Positions 10,301 through 26,071 are shown, counted from the stretch's first letter. The stretch is 37,160 nucleotides of DNA from Chromera velia (GCA_018398765.1 JAHBMJ010005839.1:27417-64576); one strand, 5' to 3'. Notes: generated by a model from the sequence alone, not told the origin. Numbers and translations are program-made.

Positions 10301-13300
10301 CCTTCCTTCAGATGGACCTCAGAGGGTTCTCTCTTTGTGCGCTACTTGGAGGGAAGTGGGAGTGGCAAGGAGAGAGAGCAGACGAGGGAGAAGAGCGGAA
10401 AGATGGGTGGGGGGGGGGGTGAAGAAGAAGGGCCGCAGACACAAGGAGAAGGAGAAGGAGAAGTAGAAGGAGAAGGGGGGCTGTCCGCAGACCCAGCCGC
10501 CCCCGTGTCCCCTTCTCTAGGCCTCGCACATTCCCCCTCGGGTCTGGGAGTGTCTCTAGGAGGAGAGGGGGGCGCGTCGCCTAGTCCGAAGAGACGGCCT
10601 CTGATCCCGAGGCTTCAACTGCCCCCTTCCCCCCTTCCAAAGAAAAGCAAAGAGGTCATGGAGGCACCTCCAAAGGACGTAGCGGATCTCTCAATTCACC
10701 TGGCAGCTCTGGGTATTGCCCTCTCGGATGTTCGGAAGATTCGGTTCCGTCCGCCTTCTTTTCTCGAAAGAGTGTTGCAGCTCGTGAAGAGAGAGAGTCT
10801 CGTGCTCTGGAGACAGGCAAGGTGAGAGTGGTTCGGACTCTCTGTCTCTTTCTCTTTCTTTGTCTCTCACTCTGCGTGTGTGTCCGCGCGTGCGTTTGTG
10901 TATTTTATCCACTCCACAATATCTGCACGCGTTCATTGATCTAGACAGCTGACAGCTATTCTCAGGGAAGATACTGCCGATTGAGGACCTCATTTGACGA
11001 CCCTCCTCATTTTCTGCATGGGTTCTTCTGTCATATACTCATATTTCGGCCACACTTGCACTCTCATCAAGTTCAAAATTCCATTTTCTGCAGGCGTGCG
11101 GGGAGGCCGTCTTCCGATTACTCTTACCCTCTGGTCCTTCCTGTTATCCACTTTGGCGCGGCCATTGTGGGGGGGCTCTTGTGGTTGAATGTAGCTCGGC
11201 CCCTCTCCCCACAGGGCCTCTTTCCCCTCTCAGGTCTGTCTGTTTGCCTTTTGAATGTTGGTAGTGTGTCTGTGAAGGTCTTCTGCCTCTCTGGTCTGTT
11301 GGCTTCATCGACTTTTCCGTGAACATAGTGAAGTCTCTTTTGCTTAATTGTCGGGCCTTCTCTGTGTTCTTTGGGTTGCTTGTGTTACTGTTGAAAGGAA
11401 CGAAAGCAGCAGAGGGGGGGCACTTCATTTTTGTTGGGGAAAGGAGCTTTTTGAGCGCCCCTTTGGTATTTGTTCTTTTCACCTTTTTTGTTGCGAGTTT
11501 TTGTTATTTTTTGCTTGAAGGCCTGCCTGCGTGTCTCCCTCTCTCTCTGCACGTTATCCTGAATGTTTCCCTGATCTCCCCTTCCTTTCTGTCTGCGTGC
11601 AGGTGCGCTTTTGTTTGCGCTTCTGGTTGTGTTCCTTCTCGGAGGAGCGTCCTCTCTGCTGTTCTGCTGTGTTGGGCCCTCTGTGCGTGTGTGTGCACAG
11701 GAGGAGAGGAACGGTTCGGCCAGGGTATCTGAGAGGATGACGGCAGAGGCCCTCGTCCGTCTGGTGCTTCTCGGGGTCTGTGCAGCGATTTTCGGTATTC
11801 CATTCTTCTTCATGGTCGGTCAGCTGGGCTGGTATTCGTTTCCTCAATTTCCTTTTTACAATAAAGCAATAAAGTCAGGACTCCAGAGAGGTTGCATGAC
11901 AAGGATCGAATGGGCAAGAATATAGAAGGAGAAGCCATCAGAGAAGAATGAGAGAGAGCGGCAGAGAGCGAAGGCCTCTGTAGCGGCAGACAAAAGAAAA
12001 TGCAGACGTGTGCATGTATTCTCTGGTAATCTCTCAATGGGGTTTCTCTGGCATGTGTTGCTCCTCTCCCGTTCGGTCTGTTTTTCTCCTGCCCTTCTGT
12101 GTTCTTTCTTTCGCCCCGCCCTCCTTTCGTTCTTTGATTCTTTCTTTCTTGCTGTCGTCCTTATCTCTCTCGCCCCCCCCTCCCCCCTCTCTCTCTATCT
12201 GTGTATGTGTGTGTGTGTATGTATGTATGTATATATGTATATATGTATTAATACATATGTTTGTGTCAGGTTGGACTGGACACCTGTGGAGAAAGTGTGG
12301 CAGGGACTTTTGGGGTTTTGTTCGCCTTTCTGGGCAGTCTGTGGCTGTGTGCGTCTCTGGGCGTGTTTCTGGGCGCACTGGTGGGCAGCGTGTGCGGTTG
12401 TGTGGGGCATGCAGTGACGACGTCCTGTGTCTTGGTGTGCGCTTTTTCGATCTTTTCGGGTACGTGGGTGTGGGGGGGGAGGATGTAGTCACAGACTGGA
12501 GAAGGGGGATCCGGAACCTTTGTTCTGCATGATGCTCTCGATAAGAAGAGTGACAGAACACAGGGAAAATACATCAGAGCAGCCTTCTTCCCCCAAAAAA
12601 GAATTGATTCTTTCGAAAGGAAACGAATAGAAATGGCGTTGAACGTTCGCGATTTTCTTCTTCTTATGTTTTCGTCCCGAACGAATAAATGGACATAGCC
12701 TCAGAGAATTTCATGCCATCAATTCTAGCGTGGTGCAATGAATGCTTCGTCTAGTTTCCCCCCCAAGGCATTCAATTCTATTCTTCATGGTCCAACCACG
12801 GGTGTGATTGCACTTCAGACTGTCCCTCCCCGACACCCTCCCTCCCCCCCTCCATGCATGCACAATGCAGGGTATTCCATTCCTCGGGACCTTCTGAGCC
12901 CCTTTTCTCTGGTTCTGTACTTCGCCTCCCCCCTCCAGTGGATCCTCTCTCTCCTGAGGGTCGCACTTCTCAGGGGTGTTGTGTTGGACACCACAAACTG
13001 CACCGAAACCCAGGGGACCCTGTTGCTGCAGACTCAGAGTTCGACAGGGTCCCATCACCCCATCCTGTCTCCCCTCTACCCAGACACGACGCTAGGTTCC
13101 GATTTCTTCAGCCCGACTGCACGCACTCCCGATCGGCTCACGGGTCTGCGCAGTCTCCTGCATTGGGGACTGCAGGGTCATTTCCTCTCTCTGCGGGAGG
13201 GCTCGGGATCGTGGTCGGAGAACCAGGCAGCCCTCTCGAAGTGCTACGCCCAAGGAGACGACTGGCTGTCGAGTCCCTCGGTTGGTCTGAGCTCTTCCGG

Positions 13301-13403
13301 CACCTTTCTTGGCCTCTGTGCTGCAGTACCAGTGGGTGAATGTCTGTTTTTTGCGCTTTTTGCTTGTGCGTCATTCAGATGGAGGGTGAACTTGGTGAAG
13401 TAG
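7315..13403 (+). CDS. ABCG-family half transporter with degenerate ATPase motifs, 9 exons, ~1111 aa
   Basis: Exons: 7315-7349, 7477-7606, 7871-8527, 9036-9964, 10312-10821, 11094-11233, 11603-11814, 12270-12459, 12871-13403. The total is 3336 nt with all phases consistent. The order NBD then TMD is that of ABCG. NBD scaffold: GETETVLKNVSACFPPGQL (residues 33-51), LTVREVLT (about 162-169), VGVELLDEPSVL (275-286), RVILLSEGTVVFDG. At aligned positions the catalytic motifs are lost: Walker A reads GGTPTEAREFVRLFAG (56-71), the Q-loop SRFVRLDE, the signature LTEGDRRR, Walker B GVEGLLSDD, and the H-loop ASCCPRPS. A long Ser/Gly/Glu-rich linker runs from about residue 365 to 690. TMD: LERVLQLVKRESLVLWRQ, then about six helices, including GALLFALLVVFLLGG, FFFMVGL and an IFSGYSIP turn. 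Known: half ABCGs dimerise to move lipids or xenobiotics across membranes. Exon 5 may instead begin at 10183 (in frame, +129 nt). The exact start (tandem ATG) is likely but unproven. Confidence 0.82.
8548..8593 (+). repeat. GT/GA/poly-G run with 2-base assembly gap in ABCG intron 3
   Basis: A short GTGTGT and GAGAGA run passes into an almost pure G tract interrupted by two Ns at 8579-8580. It lies in the intron 8528-9035. The gap is probably a sequencing failure over poly-G and does not touch coding sequence. Confidence 0.9.
10183..10311 (+). other. Optional in-frame segment between two ABCG acceptors
   Basis: Two good acceptors, CTTTCCCTTCCAG ending at 10182 and a long T tract plus CCTTCAG ending at 10311, both accept the phase-2 donor at 9965. 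The 129 nt between them keep the frame open. If included, they add 43 residues with a hydrophobic stretch (CMFWTYLLIFFF) in the linker between the nucleotide-binding and transmembrane domains. Confidence 0.45.
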
Positions 13404-14280
13404 GCCTTTCTTTAAGCTAGAAAGCTAAGTGCACCAAAAATGCAGAACACTTTAGAGAACACTGGCAGGTAGGTTACACTGCAAAACGATTCGTTCTCAA
13501 GTCTAATCTGAAATTGATTATGCAGAGTATAATACTTAGTATATCTAGCACTACATAGTGTATTTGAGTGTATCTAATATATCCTACCATTGCGCTATAA
13601 ACATAACCTTGCATCAATATGAATTTTTAATGTAAACCTATTAAAGTGTTTTAAATGGAGTAATATAAGAGCAATTCAAATTTTAATTCGTGTGTGGCAT
13701 CTTATTCTATCTAATAACTCTTTACTACGAGTAAATTCAACTAAATTGCTCTCATACACTTAGCCAGACACACACAAAAATGTTTCAATTAATTGGTTTC
13801 AATTATATTCTAACTAAATCATATATAATAACTTGAATGTTATATGTTGGATTACTAGCGCGGTAAAAAGCGGTGACTCTCACTGACTCTGACTCCACAG
13901 GTAAGTCGATTCATATGTCGATTCAATCATGTATCAAAGTAGCATCCTTTAATTTGAGCTACTACTTAGTAAATAGACTAGGCTACCATATCTACTACGC
14001 TATAAGCTCCCCTGGCAGTAGAGCTCAGCATGCAGGGTTCCATGATAAGCAGGCTTTAACTAGGGCTTTAAAGAGAGTCAATGTTTACATATATATAGTT
14101 TTAGTGATTAATTTAGTTTTTCCTAGAAAGTTTTTCTCCCTAAATTTTTTTATATCTATTATTTACTATCTTATATTATATCTAATCTTATGTTGCATCA
14201 ATAAGGGCCTTAGTAAGTGCCATTATAAGGCAATCAAGAAGGCAATGTTATAGCGATTCCGGCCCTAGAAGCCAACTGAA
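13404..14280. other. AT-rich island after the ABCG gene; no gene recognised
   Basis: Immediately after the ABCG stop codon there is a small hairpin (CTTTCT ... AGAAAG, 13406-13424). From about 13490 to 14250 the DNA is AT-rich, with many TATATCTA/TTAATTAG words. The longest plus-strand frame (13873-14253) has no recognisable motif and AT-driven composition. The island resembles that at 3900-4660 in composition only. Nothing functional could be supported. Confidence 0.55.
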
Positions 14281-14851
14281 ACAATCACGGTGCACTCCAA
14301 TTCGTAAGAAGCGACAGTGCCCTTTTGAGTTTTAACGACGGTACTGAATCTTGTAGAATCTTGGACTGGGTGCATGAGTCTATACATTTTGGCGCACAGA
14401 TATTAACAGAAGATGCCCGCTCATTGTTCCTAGCTTTCTCGAAAGTCAGTGTGGTCATGTGTGTGATGTGTGTGGAGAGGGAAGGGAGGAGGAGAAACAC
14501 ATTAAATAAAGTGGGCCATAAAACAGACAGACAGGAAAAAAAAGGACAGGATTGATGTGAGACACAAGAAGGAGTCGGGGAAAAAAGAAAATCTTTCTTC
14601 GATCTATTGGGGTGGGCATTGGGGCGGGCAAAAGACTAGCAACAGGATTTAACGGGGACGCATCATCGCTACGACGAGCATTATTTGCCTCCTCTTTTTT
14701 TTGCATGCGGCTTTCTGTCCTTTCCAAGAGTCTTCGTGTCTCTCTCTATGATGCAACGACTCCGTTACAAAAAGGCAGGAGGGAGAAAAAGATTTCGATC
14801 CGCGACTCGACTAGACAAAAAAGACACACAGAGTGTTGAGAGGATCGTGGC

Positions 14852-14914
14852 CTTTCCTTTTTCCTTCCTTTCTTTCTTTCTTTCTTTCTTTCTTTCTGTC
14901 TGTCTTTCTTTCTC
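14852..14914 (+). repeat. (CTTT)n microsatellite
   Basis: TTCC units pass into a near-perfect CTTT run of about 45 bp, ending in CTGTCTGTCTTTC. It lies in non-coding DNA and generates spurious Phe/Leu-rich frames on the plus strand and Lys/Glu-rich ones on the minus strand. Confidence 0.9.
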
Positions 14915-16810
14915 TCGACAGCACGAGCCTCTTTTCTGCCTTCCTTCTTTCCTTCCCTGCTGGGAGGGCCTCTTCTTCAAGAAAATTAGGTTTTCCGTTC
15001 TTTCCTTCTGACGGAATGTATGGATGGATGCATAGAGTGGAGGAAGGAAAGAAGCAAGAGAGAAAGGAAGGAAAAAGAGGAGGTCTTCCCCCCCCTTTGA
15101 TGAAATTCACACGGTCATGCACGCCACACGACAAAGATGGATGCACACATCGCATCCCAACCACAATCAACCAACCAAGCTGACAATCACCATCCCCACC
15201 CGTGTCCCCAGCGTGGTCTTCCTTTCATTGCGTGCTCAAGTACCCCCCCGGTCATGAAAGAAGGTGCTCCTCTCGTACGAGACGAGGCGGGTTACGAGAA
15301 GATCACGCCGCCCTTTTTCAAAATGAAAAACCCGTGCAGCAAATCCACTCACTCACTCACCCAAATCAGGCACTCACCGCATGTCCAGAGCCTCCCTCCC
15401 CTCTCTTTGGGGGTGCGGTCAGCAATCAACATGCCGGATCGATGCGTGCGTCAGTCAACTTTGGATGAACCAGTGAAAGCGACTGCACCAAAGCCTCCTT
15501 CTCCCAACCTCTACCCCTTCCCCCGCACCCAAACTTCAACCACAATCAAGTCACCAATACTTGACTTCAAGGAAGAAAGAACCCGACAGACAGTACCGCT
15601 ACCTTCCCCTCCCCTGCAGGGCTGGCTGACGGGAAGAAGCAAAAGAGAATAATTTCGACAACCACCAAGGCACTCACTCGATCCCTGTCTGTTCGTCCGG
15701 AGAAGACAGCTAGGGGAATCAATCTATCAGCAATACTGTGGAAAGCTTTCTTCTTTCCCTGGCGCACGCATTCATCAAAGCAAGGAAACCTACCTCTAGT
15801 TCGACCGATTCCATGAACGCCTATGAGCACCACACAGGAGGAGGACGTGACCTTCGCGTTCACGCACGAGTGAGGACAGTTGTCAGTCTGGTCTGGTCTG
15901 TCTTTCCAGGGACCCACAACAAAATGAGACGGCGGGGCGGTTGAACGATGGGGGGCCGCGACAGGAAGGCAAAGGAGAAAAGAAGAGAGAGGGGGAAGCC
16001 AAAAAGACAACGGACACACAGCCCAACAGGAAGAAGGAAGGGATAATAGAGAGAAGAAAAGGAAGGAAGAGAGAGAGCGATCAGCATCATCAATCACAAA
16101 AGAACGGTAGGAGTAAAAGAGAGACAGACAGACTGTCTGTCTGAATGAAAAACTTTCCACTCTCCACAAGCTCCATGGAACTGAAGAACTCTTTGCCTTC
16201 GTCTCCATTGTCTCTAATGCTTCTGCATGACCTCATTCCTTGTTTTCTCTCTGAAGTTTTCCTGCCACCAAAAAGATGTCCCTCCCTACCGGTCTTCTTT
16301 CCATAAGCCTCCGTTAATCCGTCCATAGGGGGGGAGACGAATATTCAAAACAGTTAACCTTTCAAAAGCACTCACGGGAGCATGCATGAATGCATGGGTG
16401 CAAGGTCACAGACTCATGCAGACACAAAGAGAGACAGAAAACAGGCCTGTCTGCAGGCATCGCTCTCCGCACATCAGTCAAAGCAAGCAGCGAGTGGAGA
16501 TAGAAAGAAGCAAGGAAAGAAGGGCTGAAAAACAGCTCCACGAGGAAGTCAGAGAAGAGAAGAAAAAGGAGAGAACGAAACATGCACTCTCATTCGGGAG
16601 GGAAGAAAAGTCCTTCCTGGTGCACGCATCCATCCATTCATTCAGTCATTCATTCATTTGCTCTATCTGTTCCCTATCCCCCCTCACGCATCGAGAAATT
16701 CGTGAATAGACTCTCTTTCTGCATGTTTGCATGTCTCTTCGTGGTTCTGAGTCTTTGTCTGACCCCTCTCTCTCCCCTATTTCCGTCCTTTGTGGGAAGG
16801 ACTGCTCATT

Positions 16811-16841
<31 letters not shown>
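16811..16841 (+). repeat. (GA)n microsatellite
   Basis: A perfect GA dinucleotide run of about 30 bp in intergenic DNA. Confidence 0.92.
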
Positions 16842-18800
16842 CCGGGGAGGCGAGAAAGCTGCACCCTCTTTTCTTCTCTCTCAGTGTACATGCAGAAAGA
16901 ATGAATCCAATGACACGTCACTCAAAAAACAACGACGCAAGCAACCAGTCCCCTCTTGTCTTACCTTCCATTCCATCACTGCGTGCCGCTCCGGGAGGAG
17001 AAAGGCGAGACAGAACTTTCTGTCTGGAAGGAAACCTGTGCCTTTGTGCCTTTCTCTCTCTTCAACAACAAGAAGCGATCTTATAGCTGGGCATCTTCCT
17101 CCCTTCCATGTCCTCACACAGACAGACAGACAGACAGACGGAGGCAGTGATCGAATCACCTCATTGATTGATTCCTCGGGATTCATCGATTGATCTTCCC
17201 TCTCTCTCGGCTTCTCATCCGGGGGCCTTTCTTTTCTTGCTTGTATTCTCGTTCATCTTTCTTTCTGTTGATTTCCGTCGTCTTTCTCTGGACGGAGCAA
17301 AGGCACAGCGTTGCATTGTTTGTGCCGTGGGCGTGAGCGTTACGAAAGACGGTAAGATAATTGAACGAAGTTTTTTTTTCTACACGCACAGATGGACAGG
17401 AAGGAATGAAGGAAGAAGGAGAGAAAAAAAGAGGAGAAAATTTCCTCCGCCCCTCTCTACTTACTCCTCACGTCTTGCTGTCTCCTTCCTTTCCTCCATC
17501 GATCCGTTTGTTTCAGTCTCTTTTTTTTGTTCCGCGCTCTTCCATTTTCTCGATCGACATTTTGAACAGCACAAACACGCACAGGGTAGGAAGGCGAGAC
17601 ACAATTAAGGCAGAGAAAGAAGCAACGGACCAAGGAAGGTACACGCAGAGAGTTAAGTGCATCCAGGATGCATGCATCAAGGAAGAATCCGACAGCACGG
17701 CAGGGGCTAGGTCAAGGAGGAGGCAGGCGAGCGAGAAGAGAAAGACACAGATAGAATGAAAGGGGAGAGACAGAAGGAGTGCAGCAAACATGCTTGGACC
17801 TCCATTTTCCCCGATATTCTCTCCAGACTTTACCTCTTTTCTTCCGTGTGGCTTGCTCACATTTGTGTTTCTACTCTTCAGCCCTTTCCCGCCCTTCCTT
17901 CCCACACCATCCATCCAACCAGCATGCCCAGACACACGTTTCCTCCCTCTGGAAACTTCCTGTGTTTGTTCCCGCCTTGTCTGAGGAACTTCTCGCCACG
18001 ACTCTTTCTTCATTCCCTCATAGATACCGAGTTTCCGTCTTCTCTCTTCCCACCCAACCTTGATTGAAAGTCTCACGGGGGCTCTGCATGAAACAGGCGC
18101 GTCTTTCTTTCTTTCTTTCTGTCAATAGATTGGGGAAATACCAACTAACCGACAGAAGATGAGGGAGGGGATGAAAGGGACGGTCACGAGGAAAAAATAA
18201 CAAGACGGAGATCTACTGCCGTCCTTGAGAAAGGTCGCCAACTACCAAGAGCCTTCCTTTCTTGAAAGGCCTTTCTTTCCACCCGAATGTCCATATTGTT
18301 TTCCCCTTTCGCCAATCCCCCCACCCACTTCATCCCTCCATCCAGCAGCGCCCCTCCACAAGGGCGCAACAGAACGCAAAGTGCCGGAGACATTCTGAAA
18401 AGAAATGAAGGAGGAAGGGAGAAGAAATCGGACGAACGGCGAAATTGAAAAAACTTGTACACCAAATATATTACCGTCTGGCTGTCTGTCTGCGCTTCAT
18501 GGACGGAAAAGAGAAGAATAAAAAAAGGGACTAGAGACACACCAGAGGTTGCTCGGGCAAACAAATCAGTCACAACACCAAAAGGAGGAGAGGAAGAAAG
18601 AAAGGTCGAAAGAGATCCATCCACGAAAAAGAAGCGGGCTGAAAGGCGCATGCATCCTTGTTCTGATTCTGCCCTTTCCCTAACCCCCCCCCGCCCGCCC
18701 CTGAGGTAATGCCAATCCGGCCCTTTTCCCTTCTTCATGTTGTTATCCCTGTACCTGCCAGAAAAAGGGGCACTGGGATTTTCTTGAAACACAAGACACC

Positions 18801-18845
18801 GAAAGAAAGGGAAAAAGAAAGAAAGAAAGAAAGAAAGAAAGAAAA
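18801..18845 (+). repeat. (GAAA)n microsatellite
   Basis: An imperfect start (GAAAGAAAGGGAAAAA) is followed by about seven perfect GAAA units in intergenic DNA. Confidence 0.92.
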
Positions 18846-19936
18846 CACTTGCAAGAGCACTACGCGTCTCGCTTCCCTCCTCGCTGTTCGCTTTTCCCGA
18901 TTGATCTCGTCACCCACTCGCCCCTCTCCCATACCCAATTGTCAGCACTTCTGTTTTCTTCTTTGGTTTAGTGTATGAAGAACACCGTAAGTATCACCCC
19001 TCCCTCCCCCCCCCCATCCCCTTTCTTTCCCTTCCCCTATCAACTCGTAGACCCAGCTTGAACTGCCCTTTTCCTCTCCACGCATTTCTCCGGCACGTGT
19101 CTGTTGTCTTCCTGCCGGTCTTTCTGAGTCGCTTTTCCTTTCTTTTCCTTCATTCTGCCCGTCTTTAAGAGAGACCAACGAAGCATTACAGCTACAAAGG
19201 AAGAAAAAAAAGGGAGAGAGAGAATAGAAACGTGATGAAGAACAAGTCAGTCATGAAGCAAAGAGAACGAACCACTCACACCCCTCTATCGCATGCCCCC
19301 AAAATAAACCAAAACAAACACAACGAACGAATACCTTCCCTCGTTCTCTTGGGGGTATTTTCGTCTGTCTGTGTCTCTGTCTCTTTCTTTCGACGTTTTC
19401 CTGCTGACCAGTCTCTGCACCTTTCGTCTTCACTTTTCAATTGTTTCCTTCTGTCCTGCTTCTTGCTTCCGATTGTTCGTCTACATCTTTTACAGTCGTC
19501 GTCCACAATGTGATGCCCCCCCCCTGCAGGTCTGTCACGCGAATCATTCATTCACGCATCACAGGGGTGTGAGGCTCCTCCAAGGGCCGGCCAGTTAGCC
19601 ATTCCAATCTACTTGTTCAGCAGTAGCGAGTCTGTAAGTGAGGAAGTCTACGTGCAAGTCACCTACACCCCCCTTCAACCACCCAGTCCCTTCTCCTGCT
19701 TCCCTCCCCTCCCCTCCCCTCCCCACCCCACCCGCAAACAAGCGAGTGGAGTCAGACAAACAGACCTCCCCACTTCCCACATTCTCCCACTCATTCCCTC
19801 CCTCTCTCCTCCACATCGGTTCTGATTTTTGTGGCAGGAGGGAGTGAGGAAAAGAGCGTACATGAATGGATGCTCTGTCTGTCTGGTACGAATCGAAAAG
19901 GTCATTCATGCAGATAGAAAGACAGACAGCGCAGCA

Positions 19937-19947
19937 AAGAGAGAGAG

Positions 19948-19978
<31 letters not shown>

Positions 19979-19980
19979 AA

Positions 19981-20016
<36 letters not shown>

Positions 20017-20059
20017 GAAAGAAAGAAAGAAAGAAAGAAAGAAAAGAGAGAAAGAGAGG
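19937..20059 (+). repeat. Long (GAAA)n purine tract
   Basis: About 120 bases of uninterrupted purine: GAGA followed by GAAA units with two irregular spacers. This is the longest homopurine/homopyrimidine tract in the intergenic interval. Such tracts can form triplex (H-DNA) structures (general knowledge). No gene overlaps it. Confidence 0.9.
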
Positions 20060-20684
20060 CAAATTGGAGGAAAGAACAACAGATGAACATGCACAAACAA
20101 ACGGACAGAAAAACATCACAGTCCGAGCTTAGCTCATCAAAAAGAAGGACAAATGAAATGAGTGCATGAAACATTCATTCAGGTAGGTCTCATTCTTCCA
20201 GGGCAACCCTTCGCTTGCCATGCTAAGGTGTCTCTTTTCATGTCTTTTGATGTTCTTGTCCCTTCTTCTCTTGCCTGCTCCGGACTTTGTTAAGCGGACA
20301 GAAACAGAGATGGGAGGCCGGGAGAAGCACTGACACGCACTTGATCAGAGTAAGCGAGTGGTTGGCTCTTGGCCGTCTTTCCTTCCTTTTCCTTTCCTTT
20401 GGTTTTCGTTTCTTCTTTTTCCCTTCCTGATTCTCTTTCCGTTGCCTGCCAGTGTGCGGGGTGGAAATTTTGGAATTGATAACTGTCTCTGGTGTGTTGT
20501 ATGGAGAAGGTGAAGTTACGGCTCTACTGAACAGGTGATGGAATTGGTTTGTCTCATCTCATCTCACGAGGTCAAGGAAGGCCGGCGGGAAAAGAAGACA
20601 AAGAAAAAAACCTGCGGGCGAAGCGCACTCATGGACGGCGGGAGGCGGTGGAGGGATATTTGGACCATCGCGGAGACGGCGAGG

Positions 20685-20712
20685 CAGTCAGTCAGTCAGT
20701 CAGTCAGTCAGT
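20685..20712 (+). repeat. (CAGT)n microsatellite
   Basis: About seven CAGT units. The same tetranucleotide phase (GTCAGTCAGT) starts several introns in this window, but here no exon is evident beside it. Confidence 0.85.
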
Positions 20713-20963
20713 AAGCCAGCGAGTTTGCATGCAGATACAGTTGCCCTTAACTCAGTCCTGTCTTTCCTTCTCTTTCTTTCTCTCTCTTTTTTTTTCTTGA
20801 GGCTAATCGTACATGGAGAGAGAGTCGAGGCAGTCAGTTCGATTTAATTTTCGTCTCTCTATTTGTCTATGTGGCCATTCTTCGGTGCTTGTCTTGTTCT
20901 CTCTTTCTTGCTCATTTGGTCGGTCGAAACAAAGCTGGAACCTCTAAATCAAGCTTCCTTCCT

Positions 20964-24693
<3,730 letters not shown>

Positions 24694-25876
24694 TCGGACC
24701 TCCGATCGATGAAACTGCTTGTGTATGGGTCAAAGGGACTCTCGGTAGACAAAGCTCAACCTCAACTTGCATGGACCAACAACTTCAGTCCAAAGGCACA
24801 CGTACAGCCCGGAAGGCCGATCGTTCAGGCGGGTCTTCTAGCGCTTGCGTGGACGCACACACCCAGACAGGAAGAGATCAACGGTCTAGAGATGTGTCCA
24901 CGTACGGAAGAGAAGGAAGGACGAACAATCAACAGATTCGCCTCGCTCTTTCTGTTGTAACTGCGCAAAGGGAGAGGGAGCTGCCCTGTATCCATGAACC
25001 CCTTTTCTGAGTAAGTTTTCTCCTAGCTTTCTTCAGATCACTCGCGGCCCCGGAAAGCGAAATGTCCATCTCGGTATGAACGTCCGTCAGACTTTCCGGG
25101 GCCCTCCATCCAATAATATGTGTCCATCTTTCGCTTCCCATCTGCATGCATGACGCACGCGAAGCGTTCGAATGGCCCGGAAAGCGAACTTTTAGACACG
25201 TGACTTGTGCACGACGTACGTGAGATAAGCCATGCACGCCATGTATGAGCTTCGATAGTCTATACGAGACGAGACGAATCTTTCCTGCAGTCGCCCAAGA
25301 GCTGCGGCATACATGCCAGGGGGGCTCTTTTTTTAAAAATTATTTTTAATTGCATCATGAGTCTTAATTCTGTAATCTTCTGTATAGTCTTCTGTGATTG
25401 AGAGTTAGTGACGGTACCTGCATTAAGTACCTGTCTACGCCCACAAAAAAGTGTCGAAGATAATCGAAGACGAGAGAAAAAAAGAAATCTTAATCAAATT
25501 CTTATAATTGTTTTTTTTTTTAAATATAGATTTACAACCGTTAGAAGAAGACAAATAGACTAAAGTAGACATATTTTCTAGCATATTTTGAAAGTGACGT
25601 CACTAGGCGTCACTGTTTGTTGAGGTTTATCGAGGTTGGTTTATCATTTTTCTAGTATTTTCTGGCTATGGTAAGTTCATTGGTGATAATGCTGTGGCAG
25701 TGTCCTACAGTGTCTGACTTTCCGTTACCGTATGTCCGGTAATGCCCGGTACTAGTACCATACTGCCAGACTGCGATAGCTAGACAAACATAAAAGAAAT
25801 AAACATGAATTAATTATGTCAAACAGAAGCCAAAAGGTACCTAATGACAAAACAAATCTAGTTTTTACTTGTACGC
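24694..25876. promoter_or_regulatory. Upstream region of the MAP kinase gene; no gene recognised
   Basis: The 5' flank of the minus-strand kinase gene. Up to about 25320 it has balanced composition and holds the GGCCCCGGAAAG repeat cluster described separately. From about 25325 it turns AT-rich with T and A runs. A minus-strand frame at 24929-25237 and two plus-strand frames at 24709-25010 overlap here, but they show no motif and no convincing splice partners. The promoter of the kinase should lie within the first few hundred bases (inference). Confidence 0.4.
25046..25188. promoter_or_regulatory. Inverted and direct copies of GGCCCCGGAAAGCGAA
   Basis: GGCCCCGGAAAGCGAA starts at 25046. The exact 12-base reverse complement CTTTCCGGGGCC lies at 25092-25103. 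A third copy one base shorter, GGCCCGGAAAGCGAA, lies at 25174-25188. The first two can pair as a 12-bp stem with a loop of about 34 bases. The cluster sits about 350-500 bp upstream of the MAP kinase start codon, so it could be a binding-site array or the remnant of a small hairpin element. The motif is seen directly; function is inference. Confidence 0.55.
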
Positions 25877-25936
25877 TGTAATAGGCTACTCTGCTATTAG
25901 CCTATATTAGCCTACTGCTAATTTCTAGTGATCTCT
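25877..25936 (+). repeat. Putative 5' LTR start of the outer element
   Basis: This sequence begins TGTAATAGGCTACTCTGC and matches 37036-37105, apart from a 10-base indel and a few substitutions. It contains short internal repeats of ATTAGCCTA. The 3' limit of the LTR could not be set, because similarity to the right copy stops after about 60 bases. Confidence 0.5.
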
Positions 25937-26071
25937 AAAAAGATTAAAAAGGAAATATTTAGAGACGAACCAGTCGAAATAATGTAAAAGATTCAAAAGA
26001 TAAAAGAAAGCTACAGGCTAAGAAATCAAAAAAATAAAAATGATTAGAATTTAGAAAAGGAAAGAATTGTG

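Larger units (their letters stand above)
14281..20963. other. Gene-poor, microsatellite-rich interval between convergent genes
   Basis: This 6.7-kb stretch lies between the 3' ends of the ABCG and MAP kinase genes. It is built largely of C/T-rich or G/A-rich strands: CTTT, GAAA, GA, CAGT and GACA runs plus purine-rich spacers. Several frames of 150-210 codons exist on both strands (for example 15567-16208 and 18184-18792, minus), but they follow the base skew and lack motifs. Donor- and acceptor-like words occur, for example around 15675-15815 on the minus strand, but joining them gave stops in every phase tested. It may hold long UTRs or non-coding transcripts. No protein gene, tRNA or rRNA was supported. 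Confidence 0.6.

Noticed and set aside
12034-12561. Minus-strand frames rich in Thr/His
   Set aside because: Antisense of GT repeats and of ABCG exon 8; no independent support.
15567-16208. Minus-strand frame of ~213 codons with splice-like words nearby (short ATG exon around 15800-15815)
   Set aside because: Composition follows the C/T skew, no domain is recognisable, and joining the plausible donor and acceptor sites gave stops in all phases tried.
18184-18792. Minus-strand frame of ~202 codons
   Set aside because: Starts at GTG, Phe/Ser/Arg-rich from purine-rich DNA, no motif, no splice partner, no neighbouring exon.
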